Part shown: positions 8,145-15,651 of the stretch, piece after piece | How the letters are laid out: each line of letters opens with the position of its first letter | Numbering within the stretch: the first letter of the stretch is position 1 | NCBI GenBank assembly: GCA_016195145.1 | Contig: JACQAF010000097.1 | Location: forward strand, 1 to 16,296 | DNA: 16,296 bases | Reading direction: 5' to 3' | DNA from: Rhodospirillales bacterium | GTDB taxonomy: Bacteria; Pseudomonadota; Alphaproteobacteria; CACIAM-22H2 | Position numbers and translations under genes: made by a program | Notes under the pieces: generated by a model | Told to the model about the DNA's origin: nothing | The model's database searches: none | Seen by the model: only the letters and a program-made list of their open reading frames with translations

Positions 8145-9370
8145 GTGGCGCCCCGTTCCAGTTTACCGGGGCAAACCGCCGCCAGCGCCGCGCGCAAGCC
8201 GGCGACGTCTTCCTCGAAACCCCAGCCCGAGATGATGTCGAGGCTGCGACGGCCCATCGCCGCCAGATGGCCCGGATCGACGAGCACATCGCGGATCGCG
8301 CGAGTCATGTCGCCGATATCGTCGGTGCGAAAGATGGCGCCATTCTCGCCGGGGTGGACAAGATCGGGAGCGGCGCCGACCATGTCGCTGACGATGACGG
8401 CACGGCCGGCGCACATCACCTCGTTGATCACCAGCCCCCACGCCTCGAGCCCCGAGGGCAGGATGAACGCGTCGCACAGATCGTAGCAGCGCGGCAGATC
8501 GGACTGGGTCTGGAAGCCGAGAAACTTCACCGCGCCCGGGGCCTGGCGCGCTGCCTGCGCCTCGAGCGCGGCGCGCAGCGGCCCGTCGCCGGCAAACGCC
8601 AACACCGGGCGGCGCAGCGCCGGATCGGCATGGATGCGCGCGAACGCATCGATCAGCTGGGCGGGGCGCTTGCGCTCGATAAGCTTGGCGGCGAAGAGCA
8701 ATACGGGTCGTCCCGCTTCAAGGCCGAGTTGGGCGCGGAACTCCTCCCGCCGGCGCGCCGCCGCTTCGGCCCCCGCCCGGAAATGGGCGTTATCGACCGC
8801 ATAGGGAACCGGGAAGATGCGGTCTTCGGCTATGCCGTTATCGAGATAATAACGCCGGTTATGCGTACCGATAGCGAGAAAGGCGTCGACAGCGCGCCCC
8901 AGCCCCCTGAAGAACAGGCGTTTGGCCGCCTGCTTCAGCGGCCCGCGCGGATTGGAGGTCGGCGTCGCCTCGTCGCGCAGCAGGACCTTGATGCCCCGGC
9001 GGCGGGCCGATGCCATTGCTGCCCAATGTGTCCATCGCGCATAGCCGTGAAGCCATATAGCATCGAAGCGCCCGGCTGCCAGCCGGCGGGCGAGGCCATA
9101 ACTGAGCGGTCGCCAGAAATCGATCGGCGGGGTTTTCCCCGGTTCGGTTTTTGGGTCGAGCTGGGGCAGGACATCCCATTCGTACCCTTCGAGCAGCGGC
9201 ACATCCCAGGAAATCGTCCGGTTGAAATCGTCGGCAGAGAAGCTGCGGACGGAAAAATCGGTGCTGAAAAACGCCGTCAGCTCGATATCGGGTTCGGCAT
9301 TGACCCGGCGCAGAAGCGGCGCCTGATACTGGATCGGGTGGGTGACGAGATAGGCGAGGCGGAGCGGCAT
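8141..9370 (-). CDS. GT4-family glycosyltransferase
   Basis: This is a 409-residue GT-B enzyme starting MPLRLAYLVTHPIQYQAPLL, a common opening of glycosyltransferases in exopolysaccharide loci. KLIERKRP (229-236) matches the phosphate-binding K/R segment, LAFAGDGPLR (257-266) the second Rossmann domain, and EAWGLVINE (309-317) the E-x7-E donor motif. The frame stays open for about 150 codons upstream, to an ATG at 9817, but that part is low-complexity arginine-rich sequence overlapping the GT9 gene in another frame, so it is not coding. The start at 9370 has no strong ribosome site and sits 55 bases after the GT9 stop. The stop overlaps the flippase start (ATGA). Donor and acceptor are unknown. 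Confidence 0.87.
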   Translation of the reverse strand: MPLRLAYLVTHPIQYQAPLLRRVNAEPDIELTAFFSTDFSVRSFSADDFNRTISWDVPLLEGYEWDVLPQLDPKTEPGKTPPIDFWRPLSYGLARRLAAGRFDAIWLHGYARWTHWAAMASARRRGIKVLLRDEATPTSNPRGPLKQAAKRLFFRGLGRAVDAFLAIGTHNRRYYLDNGIAEDRIFPVPYAVDNAHFRAGAEAAARRREEFRAQLGLEAGRPVLLFAAKLIERKRPAQLIDAFARIHADPALRRPVLAFAGDGPLRAALEAQAARQAPGAVKFLGFQTQSDLPRCYDLCDAFILPSGLEAWGLVINEVMCAGRAVIVSDMVGAAPDLVHPGENGAIFRTDDIGDMTRAIRDVLVDPGHLAAMGRRSLDIISGWGFEEDVAGLRAALAAVCPGKLERGAT

Positions 9371-9425
9371 ATGACTAAGCAATGGGGCCTTAAGGGTGCA
9401 GGCGGGGATCGGCCGATGGATCGCG

Positions 9426-10502
9426 TCAGTCGGCCGCGCCGGGACGGACGCGAAGCTGTCGCTCGCAAGCCGCGACGACCTCGTCCGGGGTGATCGACGT
9501 AATGCACATCTTGTCATACTGCGTGCAAACCGAGAGCTGGCAGTTAAAACACGGCGTGCGGTGATAGATAACGTCGACATGCAGGCCGAATGGATACCAG
9601 ACGCCGGGCAGGCTTCGGGCGCTGAAGATCGCAACCACGGGAGTTCCGGCGACTGCGGCGAGGTGCATCGGACCGCTATCATGGCCGACGAACAGCCGCG
9701 ACGCGCCGATGACCAGCGCGCTGACGCGCGGCGGCAGGCGTCCGCAAAGATTGAGCGTCGGGCCCGCCCATACGGCCGCCACCCGATCCGAGCGCTCAAT
9801 GTCGTCGTTCGCGCCAACCGTGACGAGGCCCCATCCGGGCAAACGTTGCGTCAACGCGGCAAGGATGGTTTTCCAGTTCGTTTCGCCCCAGTCCTTCACG
9901 TCGACCTTGGAGCCGAGAGAGATGGCGATGAATTTTCCCGCTCCTGGCCATCCGGCTAGATGCTCGTTGGCATTGCCGCGCTCGGCGGGCGTGAACCCCA
10001 GATCCCATGACGACAGATCGTCGAGCGAGATATGGCCGAGAGCCGACAGGCAGCGGACCAGTCGCGCCGCTTCCGATTCGTAATGGGCGCCGCCGTCAAT
10101 GGGCAGGTGCCGCCGCAACGAAGGCGCGACCGGAATTCCGATCAGCTTTGGCCGGCCGCAGCTCCACAGGAACAGGGCGTCGCGTACGACATGTAGCAGC
10201 GACCGTGGCTCGAGCAGATAGACGCAGACACCGGGCTGCCAAGCGGCGATTTCGTGGCGCAATGTGGCCAGGGCGGCGCGCCGGTGATCGTCGACCGCAT
10301 AACGGAAATAGCCGTGCACCAGCCCGCTTTCGCCGAGCACCGCGGCGATCGGCGCCGCCTTACGGCTAATCGGGAAATTGGTCAATACGCGTCGTTCCGC
10401 GTTGGGAAAGGCGCGCGCGATCAGATGGAACGCCGGCAGCGCGACAACGGTGTCGCCAAGGCTTCCCAGACGAAAGATCAGAACTCGCTGCTGCTTGGCC
10501 AT
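9426..10502 (-). CDS. GT9-family glycosyltransferase (ADP-heptose:LPS heptosyltransferase-like)
   Basis: This is a 358-residue inverting GT-B enzyme. The start VLIFRLGSLGDTVVALPAF (7-25) is the GT9 N-terminal signature, with the catalytic-base position in GSLGD. LFVGHDSGPMHLAAVAGTP (270-288) is the donor-site signature, with D275. A C-terminal cysteine set, C318, C321, C326 and C333 (spacing x2, x4, x6), occurs in some GT9 members and may be structural. GT9 enzymes add heptose to LPS core, but many in polysaccharide loci use other donors, so heptose is not assured. I chose the ATG at 10502 because the family begins right before the signature; an ATG at 10538 would add 12 residues, and neither has a good ribosome site. 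About 210 bases separate it from the amidotransferase stop; I see no clear gene or terminator there. Confidence 0.85.
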   Translation of the reverse strand: MAKQQRVLIFRLGSLGDTVVALPAFHLIARAFPNAERRVLTNFPISRKAAPIAAVLGESGLVHGYFRYAVDDHRRAALATLRHEIAAWQPGVCVYLLEPRSLLHVVRDALFLWSCGRPKLIGIPVAPSLRRHLPIDGGAHYESEAARLVRCLSALGHISLDDLSSWDLGFTPAERGNANEHLAGWPGAGKFIAISLGSKVDVKDWGETNWKTILAALTQRLPGWGLVTVGANDDIERSDRVAAVWAGPTLNLCGRLPPRVSALVIGASRLFVGHDSGPMHLAAVAGTPVVAIFSARSLPGVWYPFGLHVDVIYHRTPCFNCQLSVCTQYDKMCITSITPDEVVAACERQLRVRPGAAD

Positions 10503-10712
10503 CGTCGGAAAATTCGTCGCTCGTTGTCTGGGCGTCATCGATCGTTGGTCAAGGATAAACCTATCGACGCGGCGGGCGGAGATTCAGTCGGATTCGCGAC
10601 CGGCCGGCTATCTTAGCGAAATGGCGGTAATCGGCCATACCGACGACGATAGAAAGGGCATTGCTCGTGGCCACTGCCCGGCAAGCGGCCAAATCCCGTG
10701 ACAGCGCGGAAA

Positions 10713-12388
10713 TCATTGGGGGAACTGCTCGTCATAGACCGCTCGCGCCCAGCCGCGCAGGCCCCGTTTGGCCGCGCTCGCAGGCTCCGCTTGTTTCGCG
10801 CCGAGCAACCATTCGCGAACCGGCACAACGAACCCGGTCTTGGCGCGCCGGCGAATGGCGGGCGGCAGCGGCAGATCGAGCGTATCCGCCATGTCGCCTT
10901 TCGACGGCGCCGACGGGGCGGCGAGCAAGGGGGCGATGCGGCCGAGCAGCACGGGATCGACGAACGGCACGCGGATCTCGAGCGAATGAGCCATGCCGGC
11001 CCAATCCGCATCGCGCAAGAGCTGGTGTCGCATATACCAGGATAACTCCAGTGCCGTCACCTTGAGGCGCGGATTGTCGATGCCGTCGACGCTCGCCGCC
11101 AACCGGTCAAGCGTGGCGAGCTCGGCGATGCCCTCGGCGACCGTCTCGGGCGGCAGCAGTGCATCGAGCTCCCACGGCATGTGGAGGCTGCGGCGGAGGA
11201 GGTAACCGCCCGGCCATCCCCCGCCATATTCGAGGAGGCCAGCATATTTGGGCGAGGTGAAGCGGCCAAGCCAGCCGGCGCTCGCCCGGCGGACGGCGCG
11301 GCCGAGGGGAGCGAAGGCGGCAAAGGGGGCGAGCGCGCCGACCATTCCGGGAATTTGGCGGAAGCTTGGATAGCCGGCAAACAGCTCGTCGCCGCCAAGC
11401 CCGGACAGGGCGACCTTCAGCCCCGTCGCCCGCGCCGCCTTAGCGACGAAATAGGTGTTCACACCGTCGATCGATGGCTGATCCATTGCCGCCATCAGGG
11501 CGGCGCGTTCGGCGGCGAAGTCGTCGGCGGTCACCCGGCGCGTCTGGTGGCGCGTCATGCGTTGGCGGGCAAGCTCTTCGGCCAGCCGGGTTTCGTCGTT
11601 GTCGGTCCCCTCGAATTCGCGAAAGCCGAGGGTGACCGTGTTGAGGTTGGTCGCGCCATCCTCGCAAGCGAGCGCGGCGACGGTTGTCGAATCGAGGCCG
11701 GCCGACAGGAACACGCCGACGGGAACGTCGGCGATCTGGTGATGGCGGATGGTATCGATCAGCGCCTCGCGCAGCATCGCCCGGCGGGCGGTCGGGCTTA
11801 CGCTGTCGGCGACGGGGGCAACGGCCAGCGCCTTGGCAAGATCGAAGAATTTCTCGGGCTGGCATACACCCCGGTTATCGATCCACAAGCTGGATCCGGC
11901 CGGCAGGGCGCGCACGCCGCGATAGAGCGTGTAGGGATCGGGAATGTTGCCCCACAGGAAGAATCCGACCTGGCCGGCCGGCTCGGGCCGCGTATCGACG
12001 CGCCCGCCGGCGAGCAGCGCCTTGACCTGCGAGGCGAAGCGGAAGGACTGCCCATCATCGGCGTAGTAGAGCGGTTTGATGCCGAACGGATCGCGTGCAA
12101 GGAACATGCCGTCGCGTCGCGCATCCCAGATGGCGATGGCGTACATTCCGCGCTGAAGACAATGGTCAGCCGGCCATCGGCGCTATGCATCGGCTGATCG
12201 GCGATGGCGCGCAGATCGATGATCGACAGCCGCCGATGCCCGAAGCCGACGCGCCCATCGGGCGAGAGCCATTCGCCCACGCCGTCCGGTCCGCGCGCCG
12301 CCATGCGGTCGCGGATTCGCCACAGCTCGCCGGGATCGACTGGCGGTGCCGCGCCGGCATAGGCGAAAACTCCAGCGACGCCGCACAT
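10713..12388 (-). pseudogene. asnB: Asparagine synthase (glutamine-hydrolysing)-like amidotransferase with internal frameshifting deletion
   Basis: The gene starts at 12388 (TAATG overlap with the upstream methyltransferase stop) with MCGVAGVF, so the Cys2 glutaminase nucleophile is present, followed by RGPDG and the RRLSIIDL motif. After codon 78 (...GRLTIVF, ending at 12155) the family's GEIYN and SDTE motifs are absent. The sequence jumps into another frame at ...RGMYAIAIWD (ATG at 12146), then runs normally through FLARDPFGIKPLYY, the ATP-pyrophosphatase loop SAGLDS and GLGGDELFAGY to the stop at 10713. Roughly 45-50 codons are missing and the join is out of frame, at about 12150-12156. 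The family moves glutamine nitrogen to aspartate; in O-antigen loci relatives amidate uronic acids. As written, the enzyme cannot be made whole. Translation from 12146 could still give a 477-residue synthetase-only protein. A sequencing or assembly error is the main alternative. Confidence 0.85.
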
Positions 12389-13134
12389 TATTTTATCGCC
12401 ACGGCGAACAGATTCTGGGTGAAGACAGCGGTCTGGGCCGAGCCCGTCTCGACCGTAAGATAGAAGCGCAGCAACTGGCGAATGGCCTTCCACAACGCCA
12501 GCCGGACGAGGCTTTTCAGCCCATGGGCGACCGGCTGGTCTTCATGAAAGATCGCCGAGGCAAAGCCCGAGGACAGGAAAAGCTGCGACAGGGATTCGGG
12601 CGTGAATGCCAGTTCGTGGGTCAGATCGCCATAGCGAATCGCGCCGCCGAACGGCGACAGCGCGTTGGGCACATGGACGATCCAGCGGCCGCCGGGTTTC
12701 AGCACCCGCAATACCTCGTCGGTCAGGTCGATCAGCTCGTCCTTGGTCAAATGCTCGATGACATCGAAAGCGATAACGGCGTCATGGCTGGCGTCGGCCA
12801 TGGCGCGCAACGCGGCGAATAGATCGCCCTGCTGTACGCCTTTGATGCCGAGCGTCTCGGCTGCGGCGACCTGCGCCGGGCTCGCGTCGACCCCGGTGAC
12901 GTTGACATAGCCGGCCGCAGCGGCGAAATGGAGCAGCGCGCCATGGCCGCAACCGAGATCGACAATGGCCGCCTTGCGGTCGGACGGAAAATAATCGGCG
13001 ATCAGTTTGCGCAAATGATGGCGGCGCGGCTCAAGCCCGGCGCGGGTCGGCGGGGCGATCGGCGTCGTCGCGGCGCGGACATAATCGCCATAGATACGCT
13101 GACGGTATTTCGACAACGGATGCCTCTCGTGCAT
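12388..13134 (-). CDS. Class I SAM-dependent methyltransferase A
   Basis: This is a 248-residue soluble protein with a canonical SAM-binding core: motif I VDLGCGHG (58-65), GVDASPAQVAAAE (81-93), AFDVIEHL (122-129) and LRVLKPGGRWIVHVPN (142-157). This is the UbiE/Methyltransf_11/23 type, found in polysaccharide clusters as O-methyltransferases of sugars or of chain termini. It closely resembles methyltransferase B (14583-15317), including the shared HFP/YFP.DR.AAI.DLGCGHGALL stretch and the C-terminal HGLKS..R..LW segment; by eye about half of the aligned residues match. Its TAA stop overlaps the amidotransferase ATG (TAATG). An 89-base gap follows the upstream glycosyltransferase gene. The start lacks a clear ribosome site. 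Confidence 0.85.
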   Translation of the reverse strand: MHERHPLSKYRQRIYGDYVRAATTPIAPPTRAGLEPRRHHLRKLIADYFPSDRKAAIVDLGCGHGALLHFAAAAGYVNVTGVDASPAQVAAAETLGIKGVQQGDLFAALRAMADASHDAVIAFDVIEHLTKDELIDLTDEVLRVLKPGGRWIVHVPNALSPFGGAIRYGDLTHELAFTPESLSQLFLSSGFASAIFHEDQPVAHGLKSLVRLALWKAIRQLLRFYLTVETGSAQTAVFTQNLFAVAIK

Positions 13135-13168
13135 TGACGCAGGGCCGGTTTTCTTCGCGTCCTTGCGG

Positions 13169-13190
13169 CCCGCATCATATACCGCGGGCG
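13169..13190. repeat. Inverted repeat ahead of methyltransferase A
   Basis: GCCCGC and GCGGGC arms flank a 10-base AT-rich spacer (ATCATATACC) in the 89-base gap upstream of the methyltransferase gene. It could be a weak hairpin or an operator; no U-tract supports a terminator. Exact end coordinates are good to a few bases. Confidence 0.25.
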
Positions 13191-13209
13191 GGGATTCGAT
13201 GCACGATCT

Positions 13210-13223
13210 CCGGCGGCCGCCGG
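13210..13223. repeat. 14-base GC palindrome after the glycosyltransferase stop
   Basis: CCGGCGGCCGCCGG is a perfect palindrome lying directly after the TAG stop of the leftward GT4 gene. Folded, it gives only a 5-bp stem with a 4-base loop and no following U-run. It may be a chance GC-rich palindrome or a weak 3'-end structure. Confidence 0.3.
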
Positions 13224-14429
13224 CTAGAGCAGGCGGTCGGAGGCGGAACGGGAGAAGGCGCGCGGCGACGTCGTATCGGCCCTGATCGCGGCTTGCGGTT
13301 CGCCGGCGGTGACGCCGAGGAAGCGCAGCAGAAGCTCTCCCTGCCGCTCGACGAAGCGTTCGTAACGAAACACCTCATCGACATAGCGTTTGCCGTTCCC
13401 GCCCATCTCGGCGCGCAACGCCGGGTCGTCGGCGAGCTGACGCAGGCAGGCGGCGAGCTGTGCGCCGTCGTCGGGATGGATAGCGAAGCCGTTGGGCCGG
13501 ATCGGGTTGATCGCTTCGATCGAGCCGTCCTGGTCGCCGCACACGAACGGCACACCGCAGGCGGCCGCCTCGATCAGGCCGAGCGGCACCGCCTCGCCGA
13601 GGCCGGGACCGCCGCGGCTGACCAGCACGGCCGCGTCGGCGGCGCTGTAAAGGAACGGCAGGGCGCTCTGGTCGACCAGGCCGACGAACTTGACCTGGCT
13701 GGCGACGCCGCTGCGTGCGGCATAATCCTCGATGGTGAGCCGCGCCGGCCCGTCGCCGACCACGAGATAAAGGAAGCGCGGATCGTCGAGGTGACGCAGC
13801 GCCTCGATCATCTTGCGATGGCCCTTGTTCGGCGGCTCGCCCATATAGGCCACGGTGGCGGCGATAAAACGGTCGTCGATATTGTCGAGACCGAACCGCC
13901 GTGCAACTTCCTGTCGCGCCGCGTCCTTGGCGATGGGGCGGAAGAAATCGGTGTCGACCGGATCGTAGAGCAGCCCGACCGGCGGCAAGCGGCGATGAAA
14001 CTCGGGCAGATGGTCGATCGTGTATTGGCAATCGGCGATCACCATGTCGGCGCGCGCAAAGGCGAATTCGCGCATCAGCGACAGTTTTTTCAGGATGTCG
14101 ATGTTGTAGACGTTGACGACATAAGGCGCGCCGGTGGTCAGCCGCGCCATGAACCCGAACGCGGCGAGATAGACGTGATTGACGAAAACCAGATCGAAGC
14201 GCCGCGTGCTTTTCGCCATGAAACGCAAGACGTTGAATACGGCGGCGTATTTGTTGACGAAGGCGATATTGTGATCGGCGAGGCCGGTTTCGATCTGGAT
14301 GCTCTGCTTGTTAAGCGACAGGACGAACACCCGATGGCCGAGGTCGCGCAGCGCGCGGATCTGGTAGCGGCTATAGGTGGCGATGCCGCCAACGCCTTCG
14401 ACGTCGAACCCGATATAGAGGATGTTCAT
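13224..14429 (-). CDS. GT4-family glycosyltransferase
   Basis: This is a 401-residue GT-B retaining enzyme. It opens MNILYIGFDVEGVGGIATYS, with the glycine-rich acceptor-side loop at about 11-19. NKGHRKMIEAL (201-211), FLYLVVGDGPARL (219-231) and the donor-binding E-x7-E pair at E279 and E287 (GEAVPLGLIEAAACGVPFVCGD region) follow. The last ~25 residues are Ser/Arg-rich and probably disordered. The frame is open to an ATG at 14549, but family alignment favours 14429, which also has GAAGTGAG upstream as a possible ribosome site. It lies between the two paralogous methyltransferase genes and probably adds a sugar that one of them modifies, although this is inference from position. Donor sugar is unknown. 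Confidence 0.87.
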   Translation of the reverse strand: MNILYIGFDVEGVGGIATYSRYQIRALRDLGHRVFVLSLNKQSIQIETGLADHNIAFVNKYAAVFNVLRFMAKSTRRFDLVFVNHVYLAAFGFMARLTTGAPYVVNVYNIDILKKLSLMREFAFARADMVIADCQYTIDHLPEFHRRLPPVGLLYDPVDTDFFRPIAKDAARQEVARRFGLDNIDDRFIAATVAYMGEPPNKGHRKMIEALRHLDDPRFLYLVVGDGPARLTIEDYAARSGVASQVKFVGLVDQSALPFLYSAADAAVLVSRGGPGLGEAVPLGLIEAAACGVPFVCGDQDGSIEAINPIRPNGFAIHPDDGAQLAACLRQLADDPALRAEMGGNGKRYVDEVFRYERFVERQGELLLRFLGVTAGEPQAAIRADTTSPRAFSRSASDRLL

Positions 14430-14550
14430 TGGCTCACTTCGCCCGTAAGAAATGCGCCCGCAAAAATGGCGCCCCATCTGTTGCCTAACGATCGGGTGCG
14501 CCACGTTATTCCCGGCCGGCAAGCTAGCCATTTCCACGATATTCGGCAAT

Positions 14551-14583
14551 CATGAAAAATATGGAGAAAATGCGGATTTCTCC
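14551..14583 (-). terminator. Candidate intrinsic terminator after methyltransferase B
   Basis: On the minus strand, GGAGAAA and TTTCTCC form a perfect 7-bp stem with a 7-base loop (14583-14563), starting on the last base of the TAG stop and followed by ATATTTTTC. This is the only hairpin in the window with a T-rich tail. The stem is fairly weak (three G-C pairs at one end plus A-T pairs), so it may attenuate rather than stop transcription into the glycosyltransferase gene. Confidence 0.45.
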
Positions 14584-15317
14584 TACTTTCGGGCTACCGC
14601 CAGTAAACATTGGCTGAAGATCGCCTGGCGGCCGGTATCCCCGGTCTCGGCCGCGAGAACCAGCCGGGATATCCCCCGGACAGCCCCCCACAGACCCCAG
14701 CGTACGGCGCTTTTTAGACCATGCGGGATCGGCCGGTCCTCGAAGCAGGCGACCGCGCCAAAGCCGCAGGTCAGCAGGAGCTGGGCGATCGAGGCCCGGG
14801 TAAAGGCGCCGGTGGCAAGCAGGTCCCAATAGCGCATCCGCGCCCCGAACAGCGCCTCGCCATTGGGCACGTGCAGAATCCATTGCCCGCCCGGCTTGAG
14901 GACCCGGCGTACATCGTCAGCGATGCCCATCTGCTCATCGAGCGAGAAGTAGTGGAATAAATCGAATAGGACCACAACATCTTGGGATTCGTCGGCAGTC
15001 TGGGCAAGCGCCTGCCGTAACTCCCCCTGCTGGACGCCAGCGATCCCCAGGCGCTCGGCTGCCGCCACCTGCTCGGGGCTGGCGTCGACGCCGGCGAGCC
15101 GGTCATAGCCCATCTGGCGCGCCATCCACAGCAAAGCCCCGTGCCCGCAGCCAAGATCGAGAATCGCTGCCCGGCGGTCGACCGGAAAGTGGTCGCGGAT
15201 CAGCTTGGTCAGATAGGCCCGGCGGCGTTCGAGCCCGTCGCGGGCGGCGGCATCGCTGACGCTCGCATGTGTCGATACGTATCGCGCCAGCAGGCGGGTG
15301 CGGGAATCGGGGGTCAT
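14583..15317 (-). CDS. Class I SAM-dependent methyltransferase B (paralogue of A)
   Basis: This is a 244-residue soluble protein with motif I LDLGCGHG (53-60), GVDASPEQVAAAERLGI (76-92) and RRVLKPGGQWILHVPN (137-152). It aligns along nearly its full length with methyltransferase A, so the two probably arose by duplication. The region that reads FDVIEHL in A reads FDLFHYF (118-124) here, so the usual EHL after motif II is lost, although SAM-binding residues remain. This may mean altered substrate choice or reduced activity. It is the first gene of the leftward cluster, with the 334-base AT-rich divergent region upstream; no clear ribosome site precedes the ATG. A T-tailed hairpin follows its stop. 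Confidence 0.83.
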   Translation of the reverse strand: MTPDSRTRLLARYVSTHASVSDAAARDGLERRRAYLTKLIRDHFPVDRRAAILDLGCGHGALLWMARQMGYDRLAGVDASPEQVAAAERLGIAGVQQGELRQALAQTADESQDVVVLFDLFHYFSLDEQMGIADDVRRVLKPGGQWILHVPNGEALFGARMRYWDLLATGAFTRASIAQLLLTCGFGAVACFEDRPIPHGLKSAVRWGLWGAVRGISRLVLAAETGDTGRQAIFSQCLLAVARK

Positions 15318-15651
15318 AAAGATTATTGTAAATCAGCCTGTGTCCGATGGATGGATCTATTCAACACATTGAAATCAATTATTTTTTTATCATAACGCGG
15401 ATTTTTAATCGGCGGATAGGTCGTGGACAGATATCGATAAAGTCGAATCAATCCACTGGCCAATAACCAATTCTTCCCCAGCCATAAAGGGAAAACAGGC
15501 GCCGATTGCCGATTAAATTTCCGCGAGCATTATGAATCCGCACATCGTTTAAATTCGGCATCGCGCAGCCGACGGCATAGTTCTATATGTTGCCCGGTTG
15601 GCGTCTGACATCTGTTTTCTTTTCACCTTCAATGACCGATTACTCACCTGC
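15318..15651. promoter_or_regulatory. AT-rich divergent intergenic region
   Basis: These 334 bases separate two divergently transcribed methyltransferase genes and contain no credible gene. A hand count gives about 43% GC, far below the flanking genes. It holds a small palindrome, ATTGA-AA-TCAAT (15368-15379), next to a T7 run, and imperfect inverted arms GCCGATTAAAT (15508-15518) and GTTTAAATTCGGC (15547-15559). By position it should carry the promoter of the whole leftward cluster and that of the FkbM gene. I could not pick a convincing -35/-10 pair. AT-rich regions like this are typical targets of xenogeneic silencers or MucR/Ros-type regulators in alphaproteobacteria, but binding is inferred only. 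Confidence 0.5.

Noticed and set aside
6891..8486. A 531-codon rightward open frame opposite the flippase and GT4 genes
   Set aside because: It is low-complexity, rich in Asp/Glu/Arg/Gln and antisense to a clear membrane protein; such frames are common antisense artefacts in GC-rich coding DNA.
9371..9817. N-terminal extension of the GT4 gene that ends at 8141
   Set aside because: The added ~150 residues are Arg/Ser/Ala-rich, overlap the GT9 gene in another frame, and the family begins naturally at MPLRLAYLVTHP (9370).
10503..10712. Possible promoter (TTGACC near 10548) or small gene in the gap before GT9
   Set aside because: No -10 match at proper spacing and no ORF with a ribosome site; too weak to list.
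11181..12197. A 338-codon rightward open frame across the amidotransferase gene
   Set aside because: It is antisense to the conserved synthetase domain and has no recognisable motif.
13134..14555. A 473-codon rightward open frame opposite the GT4 gene
   Set aside because: The other strand encodes a full GT4 enzyme with its E-x7-E motif, whereas this frame shows no domain and has antisense-type composition.
15330..15400. TACAAT and TATGAT as -10 boxes for the leftward cluster
   Set aside because: TACAAT is only nine bases from the ATG and neither has a matching -35 element; likely chance in AT-rich DNA.
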